In this document: positions 1-6,920 of the stretch, one piece after another
Layout: every line of letters begins with the position of its first letter
Numbering within the stretch: position 1 is the stretch's first letter
From: Mailhella sp.
GTDB lineage: Bacteria; Desulfobacterota; Desulfovibrionia; Desulfovibrionales; Desulfovibrionaceae
Reading direction: 5' to 3'
Assembly: GCA_020024815.1 (NCBI GenBank)
Contig: JAHHTE010000089.1
Location: forward strand, 1 to 8,263
Length of the DNA: 8,263 nucleotides
Notes under the pieces: model-generated
The model's database searches: none
The model's input: the letters and a program-made list of their open reading frames with translations, nothing else
Told to the model about the DNA's origin: nothing
Made by a program: the position numbers and the translations under genes

Positions 1-25
1 TTGCACGCAAAAGAGATTTTGGATT

Positions 26-83
26 AAAAAGTTTTGAGAGGAGAGTTTGAGAGGGAAACTTTTGAAAAAGTTCCCCTCTCAAG
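26..83. repeat. Hairpin element with a duplicated arm, downstream of iorAB
   Basis: TTGAGAGGG (47-55) can pair with CCCTCTCAA (74-82), and AACTT (57-61) with AAGTT (68-72). This gives a long stem with one A-C mismatch at 56/73. The arm TTTGAGAGG occurs twice, at 33-41 and 46-54, and AAAAAGTT occurs twice, at 26-33 and 65-72, so two alternative hairpins can form. On the minus strand the stop of iorAB is followed by a T-rich stretch (109-83), then this hairpin, and a T5 run only at 30-26. It probably ends or stabilises the iorAB transcript. From memory, similar hairpins are scattered behind genes in Desulfovibrio-type genomes, but I could not check this. Confidence 0.5.
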
Positions 84-109
84 AAAAAACAAAGAAAAAA
101 AACAAAAAA

Positions 110-2602
110 CTAGTTATTAATACTTTTACCTAGCATAAAAGCTTGATAATTTAATTCCCATAATTCAGCTTTAGGGCTTAATCCTTGTAATGCTTTAAGC
201 CAAATTTCTTCTGGAATTTGATTAAATGGTTCTAACATACTTAGAACACCAAGCATAACAACATTTGCACATTTGCCTTGTTTATCACCTAGACTTAATG
301 CCAATTTTAACACATCAACAGAAACAACATTTTTCCCATGTAAAACCTCATCAATAACTTTATCACTTGGATAATTTTCCATTGCTTGACCTTGTGGTAA
401 AATTTTTGTTTCTGCCATTATTACTGTGCCGTTATCTCGTAACATGGAAAGAAAATGAGGACGCAACACTTCACTTTTTTCCATAACAATTAAACAATCA
501 ACACTTTTTGGTGCTAATTCTGGACAATGCACATTTCCACAACTAAAGGTACTAATCACAGAACCACCCATTTGTGCCATTCCATGCGTTTCCCCTTTTA
601 AAATATTTTCATTGCCATAACCAGCTAAAAAAGCAACTTGTGCTAATGCTTTTCCAAAAAATAAATTACCTTGCCCTCCAATACCACGAATAGCAAGACT
701 TAATCGTTTTGGTTTATTTTCTAATTTTTGACAAATAATTTCTTTTGGTGCTGTAATTTGTTTATTTTGTTCTTTTTGTTGTGCTTTTATTTCCTTTGTG
801 GGTTGGCTTATTGCTCCTTTTGGACACATGGACATACAGGCAGCTGAACCACTTGCACAAGAAGTACATAAATTATTCCAAGTTGGTTTTTTCTTGGTAT
901 CAAAAGCTATTCCCGGACAAATAAGACAAGAACCACAAGAAATACACTTAGTAGGGTCAAGCTCTGGACGTGGCTTTCTTTCCCCTACTTTTCGTATACA
1001 AGTCCCTTTTATAACTAATACCACAAGTTTATCGCTTGTTTCTGTTTTTGCTAACCCTGCTTTTAATTGCTCTTGCAATTCTTTATAATTATAAGCATTG
1101 GCAATAAGAACTTCTGCTCCCTCGCTTTCTAAAGTTTTTACTAAATCAAATTGAGAAGGAGTTCCTGCTAAATTTATGGGTGAATTGGGACTTGGTTGCC
1201 CACCTGTCATGGCTATCCATTCATTATCTAAAACAATTTTTAATCCACCAATATTTCTAAAAAGCGTATTTCTTGTGCCGTCAAGTCCTGTATGACATTC
1301 TGTACCATCACCAATAAGACTTATAACTTTTGCTTTTTTTTCTGGTAATGCATTAACAAAACCTGCTCGCATACTTTCACTTGCACCCATTGCAAGCCCT
1401 GTATCCAATGCTCCCATGAAATATAATAAAGTATTACACCCAATATCCCCAAAAATTGCTTCTATTTTTTCTTGGCGTTTCATTCTACTTAATAGCATTC
1501 CAATTAAGCGATATGGACAGCCAGCACAAATCATAGGTGGACGTGGCATAGCTGGAATTTTTGGACAGTTCTTTTCTTGTTTTTTACCTTCTAAAAATTC
1601 TTGCACTAATCCAAAATTCCATTCAGTAATAGTGCTATTTACAGCTTTTCCTTTTACCGGAATACCAAGCATAAGACAGTTTTCTTCTAAAAATCTATAC
1701 CCATCTTCCAAAACAAAAAGCTCTCCGCCATTATCTAAAATTCTTTTAGCAAAAGCTTTTATTTTTTCTATGGGGAGTGGATTTGTAAAAGCTAAGGATA
1801 AAACATCAAGAGAATCATCTACTTGTGCTTTATATTCTGCTACATACATTGCTCCAGAACCGTATGTAATAACGCCTTTTTTTCCTGTTCCTTTTAATTC
1901 ATAATTTAAAGGACTTTCTTCCACCATTTTTTGTAAACTTGGTACACGCTCTGCCATAATATTTTCAAATGATTGACGAGCAATATTGGGTAAACAGTTT
2001 AATTTTTTTAAATCTGCTACTGGTGCTTGTTCACGTTTTTCTTGTTCCATTAAATGGATTAATCCCTCACTATGGCAAAGCAAACCACTAGCATGGACAA
2101 CAACAGATGTTTTATATTTTCTTGAAATTTCAGCACAAATTTTTGCTGCTTCATGCATTTCTTGGTGATTTCTAGGTTCAAAAACTGGCACAAAACAACT
2201 TTTATATAAATATCTTGGGTCAACTAAATGTTGTGTTGAATTTGGAACAAAATCACTAGCAATATAAAAAATCATTGCTCCACGTTCTGCACTAAAACTT
2301 GAAATAGATGTAAAAATATCCCCTGCTTGGAAAAGTCCCGGAATTTTCATAGTAGCTACGGCGTCTTTACCTGCAAAACTTGCACCTATTGCCATGCTTG
2401 CCGCAACAGCTTCATTTACTGCCCAACCAACTTTTATTTTATCTTGAACTTTTGAAAGCCCTTTATCTATTACCTCTGTACTTGGTGTACCCGGATACCC
2501 TTCCACCACATCAATACCACCACGCACACAACCACTGGCAAACGCTATATTCCCTTGAACTACATACGCTTTTTGAGCTTTTTCTTCACAAAGTTCTCTC
2601 AT
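110..2602 (-). CDS. iorA: Indolepyruvate:ferredoxin oxidoreductase, fused alpha-beta (IorA-IorB)
   Basis: This 830-aa protein is predicted to oxidise indolepyruvate and other aryl pyruvates with CoA and oxidised ferredoxin, giving aryl-acetyl-CoA, CO2 and reduced ferredoxin in the cytoplasm. Residues about 10-240 form the pyruvate:ferredoxin oxidoreductase-like pyrimidine-binding domain (GYPGTPSTEV at 35-44). Residues about 355-535 form the thiamine-diphosphate domain, with CAGCPYR at 359-365 and GDG at 431-433 followed 27 residues later by N460. Two ferredoxin-like clusters follow: C553, C556, C559, C562 and C579, C582, C589, C593. After a K/Q-rich linker (about 597-632), residues 634-826 form an IorB/gamma-type domain (GIGGQG at 640-645, THGMAQMGGSV at 672-682). 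IorA and IorB are usually separate polypeptides, so this is a fusion. The ATG at 2602 is chosen because AGGTGA lies 4 bases upstream; the longer open frame to 2770 runs into the peptidase gene and has no family similarity. The fold assignment is firm; substrate specificity is inferred from family. Confidence 0.92.
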   Translation of the reverse strand: MRELCEEKAQKAYVVQGNIAFASGCVRGGIDVVEGYPGTPSTEVIDKGLSKVQDKIKVGWAVNEAVAASMAIGASFAGKDAVATMKIPGLFQAGDIFTSISSFSAERGAMIFYIASDFVPNSTQHLVDPRYLYKSCFVPVFEPRNHQEMHEAAKICAEISRKYKTSVVVHASGLLCHSEGLIHLMEQEKREQAPVADLKKLNCLPNIARQSFENIMAERVPSLQKMVEESPLNYELKGTGKKGVITYGSGAMYVAEYKAQVDDSLDVLSLAFTNPLPIEKIKAFAKRILDNGGELFVLEDGYRFLEENCLMLGIPVKGKAVNSTITEWNFGLVQEFLEGKKQEKNCPKIPAMPRPPMICAGCPYRLIGMLLSRMKRQEKIEAIFGDIGCNTLLYFMGALDTGLAMGASESMRAGFVNALPEKKAKVISLIGDGTECHTGLDGTRNTLFRNIGGLKIVLDNEWIAMTGGQPSPNSPINLAGTPSQFDLVKTLESEGAEVLIANAYNYKELQEQLKAGLAKTETSDKLVVLVIKGTCIRKVGERKPRPELDPTKCISCGSCLICPGIAFDTKKKPTWNNLCTSCASGSAACMSMCPKGAISQPTKEIKAQQKEQNKQITAPKEIICQKLENKPKRLSLAIRGIGGQGNLFFGKALAQVAFLAGYGNENILKGETHGMAQMGGSVISTFSCGNVHCPELAPKSVDCLIVMEKSEVLRPHFLSMLRDNGTVIMAETKILPQGQAMENYPSDKVIDEVLHGKNVVSVDVLKLALSLGDKQGKCANVVMLGVLSMLEPFNQIPEEIWLKALQGLSPKAELWELNYQAFMLGKSINN

Positions 2603-2606
2603 ATTC

Positions 2607-2612
2607 TCACCT
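2607..2612 (-). promoter_or_regulatory. Ribosome binding site of iorAB
   Basis: On the minus strand AGGTGA ends 4 bases before the ATG at 2602. All six bases can pair with the TCACCT of a typical 16S rRNA 3' end. This fixes the start at 2602 rather than at the upstream frame opening at 2770. The site begins only 2 bases after the T-tract of the preceding gene's terminator. Confidence 0.75.
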
Positions 2613-2614
2613 AG

Positions 2615-2638
2615 AAAAAAAGGGGCATAAGCCCCTTT
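2615..2638 (-). terminator. Rho-independent terminator after the M16 peptidase gene
   Basis: Read on the minus strand, the 8-bp perfect stem AAAGGGGC/GCCCCTTT has a 4-base loop (TTAT). The stem's 3' end runs into seven consecutive T. The hairpin starts right behind the TAA stop of the peptidase gene (2640-2642). Its T-tract ends 2 bases before the iorAB ribosome binding site, so iorAB expression needs readthrough or a promoter inside the end of the peptidase gene. Confidence 0.85.
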
Positions 2639-2639
2639 A

Positions 2640-5543
2640 TTATAACATTTTAATAATATTCCAATTTGCACTTGAGCCATAATCTTGCACTTGAGATCCT
2701 CCAAGTGCAGACGCAACACCATTATCAAGAGCTTTTTGTAAAAATGGTGCAAAATTATGGAAATCATCAAGACTTGTACTTAATACTTCTTCACGAACTT
2801 TTGCACGCATTTCTTTTGTATAGCCTGTCATATATTCCCAAAGAGCTGCATTACCTTTTGCTGATGGTAATAAATAACTATCCACATCACCCATTGCACC
2901 AACAATAGCTTTTGTTAATTCTTCTTTTGTTAAATGCAAATTACCAAGATATTCTGCTGTTTGTTTATAAATTTCAAGGCTACGTTCTACATTTGGATCA
3001 CGATAAGAAACAAAAGCAAGCACACCTGTACTTCTTGTATATCGCACAAAAGCTCCGTATGCTCCACCTTGTACACGCACTCTATCCCATAAATATCCCA
3101 TACGCAAAAAGCGAGTTATAACATGGGCTGATCCATGAAATGCATAGCCTGTACTTTTCAAATTAGTACCAAGTCCTACATAATTCACTTGTGCTGGAAC
3201 AATAAGACCTGTTGCATTACGATTAAATGCATAATCTATTTCTGTTTTTACATTATTTGTATCAGGTAAACTATCCAATAATTGTGCAAACTTATTACCT
3301 TTTTCAAGTAAATTAGCGTCCCCAGTTAAACTAAGCACAGCGCCATTTTTACTTAATACTGTTCCATGTAAGCTTGCAAAACGATTAGAAATATCTGAAA
3401 ATTTATCTTGTACATTTTCTGCTAACTCACGGATATTATTCCAATAAGGCAAACCACTCATTTGCTCATTTAAATAACCTGATTTTGAAAACATTCCTGA
3501 TAAATAAGAAGCTAAAAGACTATGCCCTGCTGGTATCATACTTTGCTCAAAACGAGCTTTATCTTCAAAGACCATTTGCATAAAACGTTCTTTATTTGCA
3601 AAATTAACATTAAATAAAATTTCTTCTAATAACGCATAAAGCTTATCTATTTTATCTTCTACAACTTTTGCAAAAACACGTAAATGCATAAAAGGTTCAT
3701 CGCTATCAACCATACTATGCACTGCAACGCCTGTATCTAAGCCACCTGTTTGAGCTGAAATTTCAAGTCCTAATTCCACAAAATCATAATTTTTCGTTCC
3801 CATTTCTGTTAATGAACGACAATATAATGATAAAAGAGGCAAATCTTCTTGTTTTACATGATCAAGAGGCAAAAGCATACGAACATATAAAATGCCTGTT
3901 GTATCTATTTCATGGTGTAATACTGTAATGCTATCATTACGCTTTACATTAAGAGGATTTTCTTTTCCATGTTTTGGAATATCATCAAGACTTAATGTTG
4001 GAATTGTTGCAAGAGCTTCTGCACTATCTTCTCTTCCTTGTGCCTCTACTAAGGCATTAGATACTGTTAAAATATCTTTTTTTGCATTTTCATCTAAACT
4101 TGCAAGCATAGTATCAAGACGAGCTTGTTCTTCTGCTTGTCTTTGTTCTGCTAACTTTGCATTAGGCAAAAGCACAACCAAAGAACGATGTGTATTATCT
4201 AAAAACCATTTTTTAATAGCATTTTCAAAAACTTTTTCCCCACTTGCTAAGCGATTTTTAATAGACGCAAGAGGTTTTTCCCATGCAAGAGGTACAAATG
4301 GATCTTCACCATAAAGCCAAGTGCTAAGGCTTTGGAACATTGCAGATAAACCACGTGGGAATTGTCCTGTATTATTTTCACGCAAAATGAATTCTGTTGC
4401 AGAAATTGCACTATCTATAACATTTTGTCCTATGCCTTGTTCTGCTAAATCTACTAATGTTTCCATAATAAGCATTTCGATTTTATCAGCATCTGTTGGA
4501 AGTACAGAACGCAAACCAATAGAATAATATGCTTGACGTAAGTCTGTTTCAAGTCCACAACCTGTAACATCTTCACCATAACCAGAATCCATTAATGCTT
4601 TACGAAGTGGTGAACCCGGAAGTGCTGTAAGAATATGCTCAAGCATTTCAAGCACCATAATTTCTTCTGCTTCTTTACCTTCGCATAAAAGCCAGTTCAC
4701 AGTAACATGAGCATTTTTAGGATTATCATCACTTTCTTCTACTGCATAATAACTTTCTATCTTACGTTCATAAGATAAATGTTTTTGCAATGGAACAGCA
4801 GAATCAGGCTTTAACTCATCAAATTTTTCTAATAAATCTGCTAACTTCTCAAGACGTCCTTCTTCTGGATCATCACCCCAAAAAAAGAAACGTGCATTTG
4901 ATGGGTGATAATAACGTGTATGAAAATCTTTAAATTCTTCATAAGATAAATTAATAATATCAGCAGGATTACCACCAGAATCTAAACTATATAAAGTATC
5001 AGGAAAAACAGCGTGTTGGCTTTCTTCTGCAAGCACAGAATCAGGAGAAGAATATACTCCTTTCATTTCATTAAAAACAACACCTTTAAAATGCCATTTT
5101 GACGTATCCATATCTTCTGCATGAATATGCCAACCCTCTTGACGCAAAACATTTTCATCTATACGAGGATAAAAAACAGCATCAAGATAAACGTCCATAA
5201 GATTATAAAAATCTTGTAAATTGGTACTTGCTACTGGATAACAAGTTTTATCTGGAAATGTTAATGCATTTAAAAATGTTTGTAAGGAACTTTTTAAAAG
5301 TTCTACAAATGGCTCTTTTACTGGATATTTTTCTGATCCACAAAGCACAGAGTGTTCCAAAATATGGGCAACACCAGTAGAATTTTTAGGAGGAGTACGA
5401 AATGCTACTCCAAAACTTTTGTTTTCATCATCATTAATAATACTAATAATTTCAGCTTTTGTTTTATTATGTTGCCAAAGCTTTGCAATACCACCAACTT
5501 CAGATAGTTGCTCTTCTCTAAGTAACGTAAAATCTTTATGCAT
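2640..5543 (-). CDS. M16C (PreP-type) zinc metallopeptidase, insulinase family
   Basis: This 967-aa protein has the length and two-halved layout of the presequence-protease (PreP/Cym1) branch of family M16, which degrades unfolded peptides inside a closed chamber. The inverted zinc motif is H60-I-L-E63-H64. The distal glutamate ligand is probably E159, in NEMKG at 158-162, about 100 residues on as in plant PreP. The C-terminal half keeps the active-site arginine and tyrosine of the family as R823 and Y829 in RVQGGAY. No signal peptide or membrane segment is visible, so a cytoplasmic location is expected. The ATG at 5543 is preceded by GAGG with good spacing; the in-frame TTG four codons upstream overlaps that site and is rejected. 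It lies between two terminator hairpins, downstream of a small unknown gene and upstream of iorAB. A role in recycling peptides is inference. I am confident of the family, less so of the physiological substrate. Confidence 0.93.
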   Translation of the reverse strand: MHKDFTLLREEQLSEVGGIAKLWQHNKTKAEIISIINDDENKSFGVAFRTPPKNSTGVAHILEHSVLCGSEKYPVKEPFVELLKSSLQTFLNALTFPDKTCYPVASTNLQDFYNLMDVYLDAVFYPRIDENVLRQEGWHIHAEDMDTSKWHFKGVVFNEMKGVYSSPDSVLAEESQHAVFPDTLYSLDSGGNPADIINLSYEEFKDFHTRYYHPSNARFFFWGDDPEEGRLEKLADLLEKFDELKPDSAVPLQKHLSYERKIESYYAVEESDDNPKNAHVTVNWLLCEGKEAEEIMVLEMLEHILTALPGSPLRKALMDSGYGEDVTGCGLETDLRQAYYSIGLRSVLPTDADKIEMLIMETLVDLAEQGIGQNVIDSAISATEFILRENNTGQFPRGLSAMFQSLSTWLYGEDPFVPLAWEKPLASIKNRLASGEKVFENAIKKWFLDNTHRSLVVLLPNAKLAEQRQAEEQARLDTMLASLDENAKKDILTVSNALVEAQGREDSAEALATIPTLSLDDIPKHGKENPLNVKRNDSITVLHHEIDTTGILYVRMLLPLDHVKQEDLPLLSLYCRSLTEMGTKNYDFVELGLEISAQTGGLDTGVAVHSMVDSDEPFMHLRVFAKVVEDKIDKLYALLEEILFNVNFANKERFMQMVFEDKARFEQSMIPAGHSLLASYLSGMFSKSGYLNEQMSGLPYWNNIRELAENVQDKFSDISNRFASLHGTVLSKNGAVLSLTGDANLLEKGNKFAQLLDSLPDTNNVKTEIDYAFNRNATGLIVPAQVNYVGLGTNLKSTGYAFHGSAHVITRFLRMGYLWDRVRVQGGAYGAFVRYTRSTGVLAFVSYRDPNVERSLEIYKQTAEYLGNLHLTKEELTKAIVGAMGDVDSYLLPSAKGNAALWEYMTGYTKEMRAKVREEVLSTSLDDFHNFAPFLQKALDNGVASALGGSQVQDYGSSANWNIIKML

Positions 5544-5548
5544 AAATT

Positions 5549-5553
5549 TCCTC
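5549..5553 (-). promoter_or_regulatory. Ribosome binding site of the M16 peptidase gene
   Basis: GAGGA on the minus strand lies 5 bases before the ATG at 5543, which decides that start over the TTG at 5555. It begins 6 bases after the T-tract of the terminator at 5560-5586. Confidence 0.7.
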
Positions 5554-5559
5554 AAAATT

Positions 5560-5586
5560 AAAAAAAATGGCTCTTACGAGCCATTT
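5560..5586 (-). terminator. Rho-independent terminator after the 129-aa gene
   Basis: On the minus strand a perfect 9-bp stem AAATGGCTC/GAGCCATTT with a 4-base loop (GTAA) runs into eight consecutive T. It lies about 38 bases after the TAA stop of the small gene and about 17 bases before the peptidase start codon. It is oriented to end minus-strand transcripts; the plus-strand side lacks a comparable T-tract. Confidence 0.85.
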
Positions 5587-5623
5587 AAATAAAAATATAT
5601 TGGTTAATGATTAATAAGACTCA

Positions 5624-6013
5624 TTAGCAATTTGCAGCACGTAATGTTTCTTCAACAGTTTCAAGACTTGGGGTTGCATCATCATCTAAACGACACAAAG
5701 AACGCACTGCAAGCATAAGCATATCAAAAGGCAAAGTCATTTCTGTACTTCCATTATTTACAGTACAAGAATCACCATGCATATTAATTTTATATGCACG
5801 ACGTTCACGAGATTTACCTGCACCAGAAACAACGGAATAAACTTGTTCATGCGTATCTGTTACATATAATTTTTGTGAAGTAAGAGAAGCCTCATCTTCA
5901 TCGTACCAAGAAGATTCGGAAAAAAGACGACCTTTAAAATTCATCTCTCCACCATTATCAAGTTTTAAACTTACTTCTTCCATACGATTTTCATTTTCAT
6001 TAGCCTGAACCAT
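5624..6013 (-). CDS. Uncharacterised 129-aa protein
   Basis: I do not recognise this family and assign no function. The coding call rests on a full open frame, a strong ribosome binding site (GGAGG, 5 bases before the ATG at 6013), a terminator just downstream and a protein-like composition. The product is 129 aa, hydrophilic and acidic, with no signal peptide or membrane helix. Its N-terminus is rich in N and E (QANENENR at 3-10). An aromatic and acidic patch SSWYDEDEASL (34-44) is followed by alternating polar and hydrophobic stretches that suggest beta strands up to about 95 (KLYVTDTHEQVYSVV at 48-62, RAYKINMHGDSCTV at 72-85). The end looks helical (about 96-108 and 116-127). Cysteines are C83, C107 and C129. 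It is the first gene of the leftward block, ahead of the M16 peptidase, but is separated from it by a terminator. The TTG at 6025 is rejected because it overlaps the binding site. Confidence 0.8.
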   Translation of the reverse strand: MVQANENENRMEEVSLKLDNGGEMNFKGRLFSESSWYDEDEASLTSQKLYVTDTHEQVYSVVSGAGKSRERRAYKINMHGDSCTVNNGSTEMTLPFDMLMLAVRSLCRLDDDATPSLETVEETLRAANC

Positions 6014-6018
6014 ACGAG

Positions 6019-6023
6019 CCTCC
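6019..6023 (-). promoter_or_regulatory. Ribosome binding site of the 129-aa gene
   Basis: GGAGG on the minus strand sits 5 bases before the ATG at 6013. It selects this start over the in-frame TTG at 6025 and the internal ATG ten codons downstream. Confidence 0.7.
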
Positions 6024-6113
6024 AAATACTGCTCACAAAAATCAAAATGAAAAGTAATATATTAAATAATCACTGTTCATTATGTTTCCATAACTACACA
6101 GCTTTTTCTAAAT

Positions 6114-6136
6114 TGTCAATATAACAATTTTTGACA
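6114..6136. promoter_or_regulatory. Inverted TGTCAA-N11-TTGACA pair: back-to-back -35 boxes or an operator
   Basis: Each arm reads as a consensus -35 hexamer (TTGACA) facing outward, leftward at 6119-6114 and rightward at 6131-6136. At 17-bp spacing the -10 positions are poor on both sides (TAGTTA on the minus strand at 6096-6091, TCTTTT on the plus strand at 6154-6159). A regulator-binding palindrome is therefore an equal possibility. The repeat is seen directly; both roles are inference. Confidence 0.3.
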
Positions 6137-6150
6137 CTTAATAGAAAATA

Positions 6151-6179
6151 TTGTCTTTTTCTATGGTTAACTCTATACA
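6151..6179 (+). promoter_or_regulatory. Candidate promoter of the metallo-hydrolase gene
   Basis: TTGTCT (6151-6156) and TATACA (6174-6179) are separated by exactly 17 bases and each matches four of six sigma-70 consensus positions. Initiation near 6186 would give a leader of about 40 bases before the ATG at 6228. In so AT-rich a spacer such matches can arise by chance. Confidence 0.3.
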
Positions 6180-6213
6180 GATGAAAATTTTTTTGTTAAC
6201 TTTTTCCTATCGC

Positions 6214-6220
6214 AAGGAGG
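6214..6220 (+). promoter_or_regulatory. Ribosome binding site of the metallo-hydrolase gene
   Basis: AAGGAGG lies 7 bases before the ATG at 6228. It is the strongest ribosome binding site in the window and fixes this start. Confidence 0.8.
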
Positions 6221-6227
6221 ATTTTTT

Positions 6228-6845
6228 ATGCCTGTATTAACCTTTTCCTTAGGTCCATTAGAAACAAATTGCCACCTTTATTATAATGATAAAGATGCTC
6301 TAATTATTGACCCAAGTGGACACATGGTTGATGTTCTTACGGAAATTAAGAATAAAAAACTCAACATTCAAGGAATTTTACTTACACATTTACACTTTGA
6401 CCATGTTTATGGCTGTGCTGAACTTGAAAGTTTTGTGCAAATTCCTATCAATGCAGGTCAAGAAGATATAGATATTGCTCCTACACTTATGGGAGCTGCT
6501 GAACGCTATGGCTTACCAAAAGTTGATAAATTTTCCCCTACTGCCATAAAAGAAGGAATACATACTTTTGGCTCTATAAATGTTGATATTCGCCATGTTC
6601 CAGGTCATAGTCCTGGTTCTTTAGCGTATTATATTCAAGATGAAAACATAGTTTTTACTGGTGATGTTCTTTTTTATCGCAGCATTGGTCGCTCTGATTT
6701 ACCTATGGGTGATTTTGATTTACTTGCAAAAAGTATTCGTGAAAAACTCTATTCTTTACCTGACCAAACTGTTGTTTATTGTGGTCATGGTCCAGAAACC
6801 AATATTGGTGATGAAAAGAAAATGAATGCCTTTGTTCGTGCATAA
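6228..6845 (+). CDS. Metallo-beta-lactamase-fold hydrolase, glyoxalase II/YcbL-like
   Basis: This 205-aa protein is a stand-alone metallo-beta-lactamase domain of the short glyoxalase II-like (YcbL) type, which hydrolyses thioesters or related esters with a two-metal centre in the cytoplasm. All expected metal ligands are present: T53-H54-L-H56-F-D58-H59, H127 in PGHSPGS (125-131), D146 in FTGDVLF (143-149), and H187 in CGHGPET (185-191). The segment SIGRSDLP (152-159) is also typical of the group. It lacks the C-terminal extension that binds glutathione in classical glyoxalase II, so a glutathione-thioester substrate should not be assumed. It has no signal peptide. It is the first rightward gene, opposite the 129-aa gene, and ends at its own terminator, so it is probably monocistronic. 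The fold and catalytic competence are firm; the substrate is unknown. Confidence 0.93.
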   Translation: MPVLTFSLGPLETNCHLYYNDKDALIIDPSGHMVDVLTEIKNKKLNIQGILLTHLHFDHVYGCAELESFVQIPINAGQEDIDIAPTLMGAAERYGLPKVDKFSPTAIKEGIHTFGSINVDIRHVPGHSPGSLAYYIQDENIVFTGDVLFYRSIGRSDLPMGDFDLLAKSIREKLYSLPDQTVVYCGHGPETNIGDEKKMNAFVRA

Positions 6846-6868
6846 TTTTTTTACTTTCTTATTTTTAT

Positions 6869-6898
6869 GAGGGAAAACGATTAGTTTCTCCCTCTTTT
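6869..6898 (+). terminator. Rho-independent terminator after the metallo-hydrolase gene
   Basis: GAGGG-AAAAC (6869-6878) pairs with GTTT-C-TCCCTC (6884-6894) around a 5-base loop, with one bulged C at 6888, and is followed by TTTT (6895-6898) and more AT-rich sequence. It lies 23 bases after the hydrolase stop codon and 22 bases before the next start codon. Confidence 0.8.
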
Positions 6899-6900
6899 AT

Positions 6901-6906
6901 TATACT
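6901..6906 (+). promoter_or_regulatory. Candidate -10 box of the flavoprotein gene
   Basis: TATACT matches five of six positions of the -10 consensus. A start about 7 bases downstream would leave a leader of roughly 8 bases, consistent with the missing ribosome binding site. No acceptable -35 hexamer is present 16-18 bases upstream, where the terminator hairpin lies. A lone -10 match in AT-rich DNA is weak evidence. Confidence 0.25.
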
Positions 6907-6920
6907 ATACATTATTATTT

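Larger units (their letters stand above)
6014..6227. promoter_or_regulatory. Divergent intergenic spacer
   Basis: This 214-bp AT-rich region separates the leftward and rightward gene blocks and must carry promoters for both. I find no RNA gene or further open frame in it. It contains a perfect inverted repeat, TGTCAA (6114-6119) and TTGACA (6131-6136), separated by 11 bases. It also has two copies of GTTAAC, at 6166-6171 and 6195-6200. Promoter elements are described separately; none is near consensus in both hexamers. Confidence 0.6.

Noticed and set aside
1..27. Possible C-terminus of a plus-strand gene ending LHAKEILD then TAA
   Set aside because: Eight codons cut by the window edge cannot be told from a chance open frame; sequence to the left would decide it.
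798..2682. Plus-strand open frames opposite iorAB
   Set aside because: They are antisense to a full-length gene with complete family motifs, have no ribosome binding sites and give low-complexity or meaningless proteins.
2603..2770. 56-residue upstream extension of the iorAB reading frame
   Set aside because: It overlaps the end of the peptidase gene and crosses its terminator. It has no family similarity, while the ATG at 2602 has a well-placed AGGTGA.
2666..4527. Plus-strand open frames opposite the M16 peptidase gene
   Set aside because: They mirror the codon pattern of the strongly supported minus-strand gene and have no recognisable domains or translation signals.
6113..6127. TTGT-N7-ACAA resembling an FNR, Rex or HcpR type site
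   Set aside because: Only four bases per arm match, and the inner positions do not fit the known consensus of any of these regulators.
6166..6200. Two GTTAAC palindromes 29 bases apart before the metallo-hydrolase gene
   Set aside because: Six-base palindromes of this composition are expected by chance in AT-rich DNA, and no known regulator site fits them.
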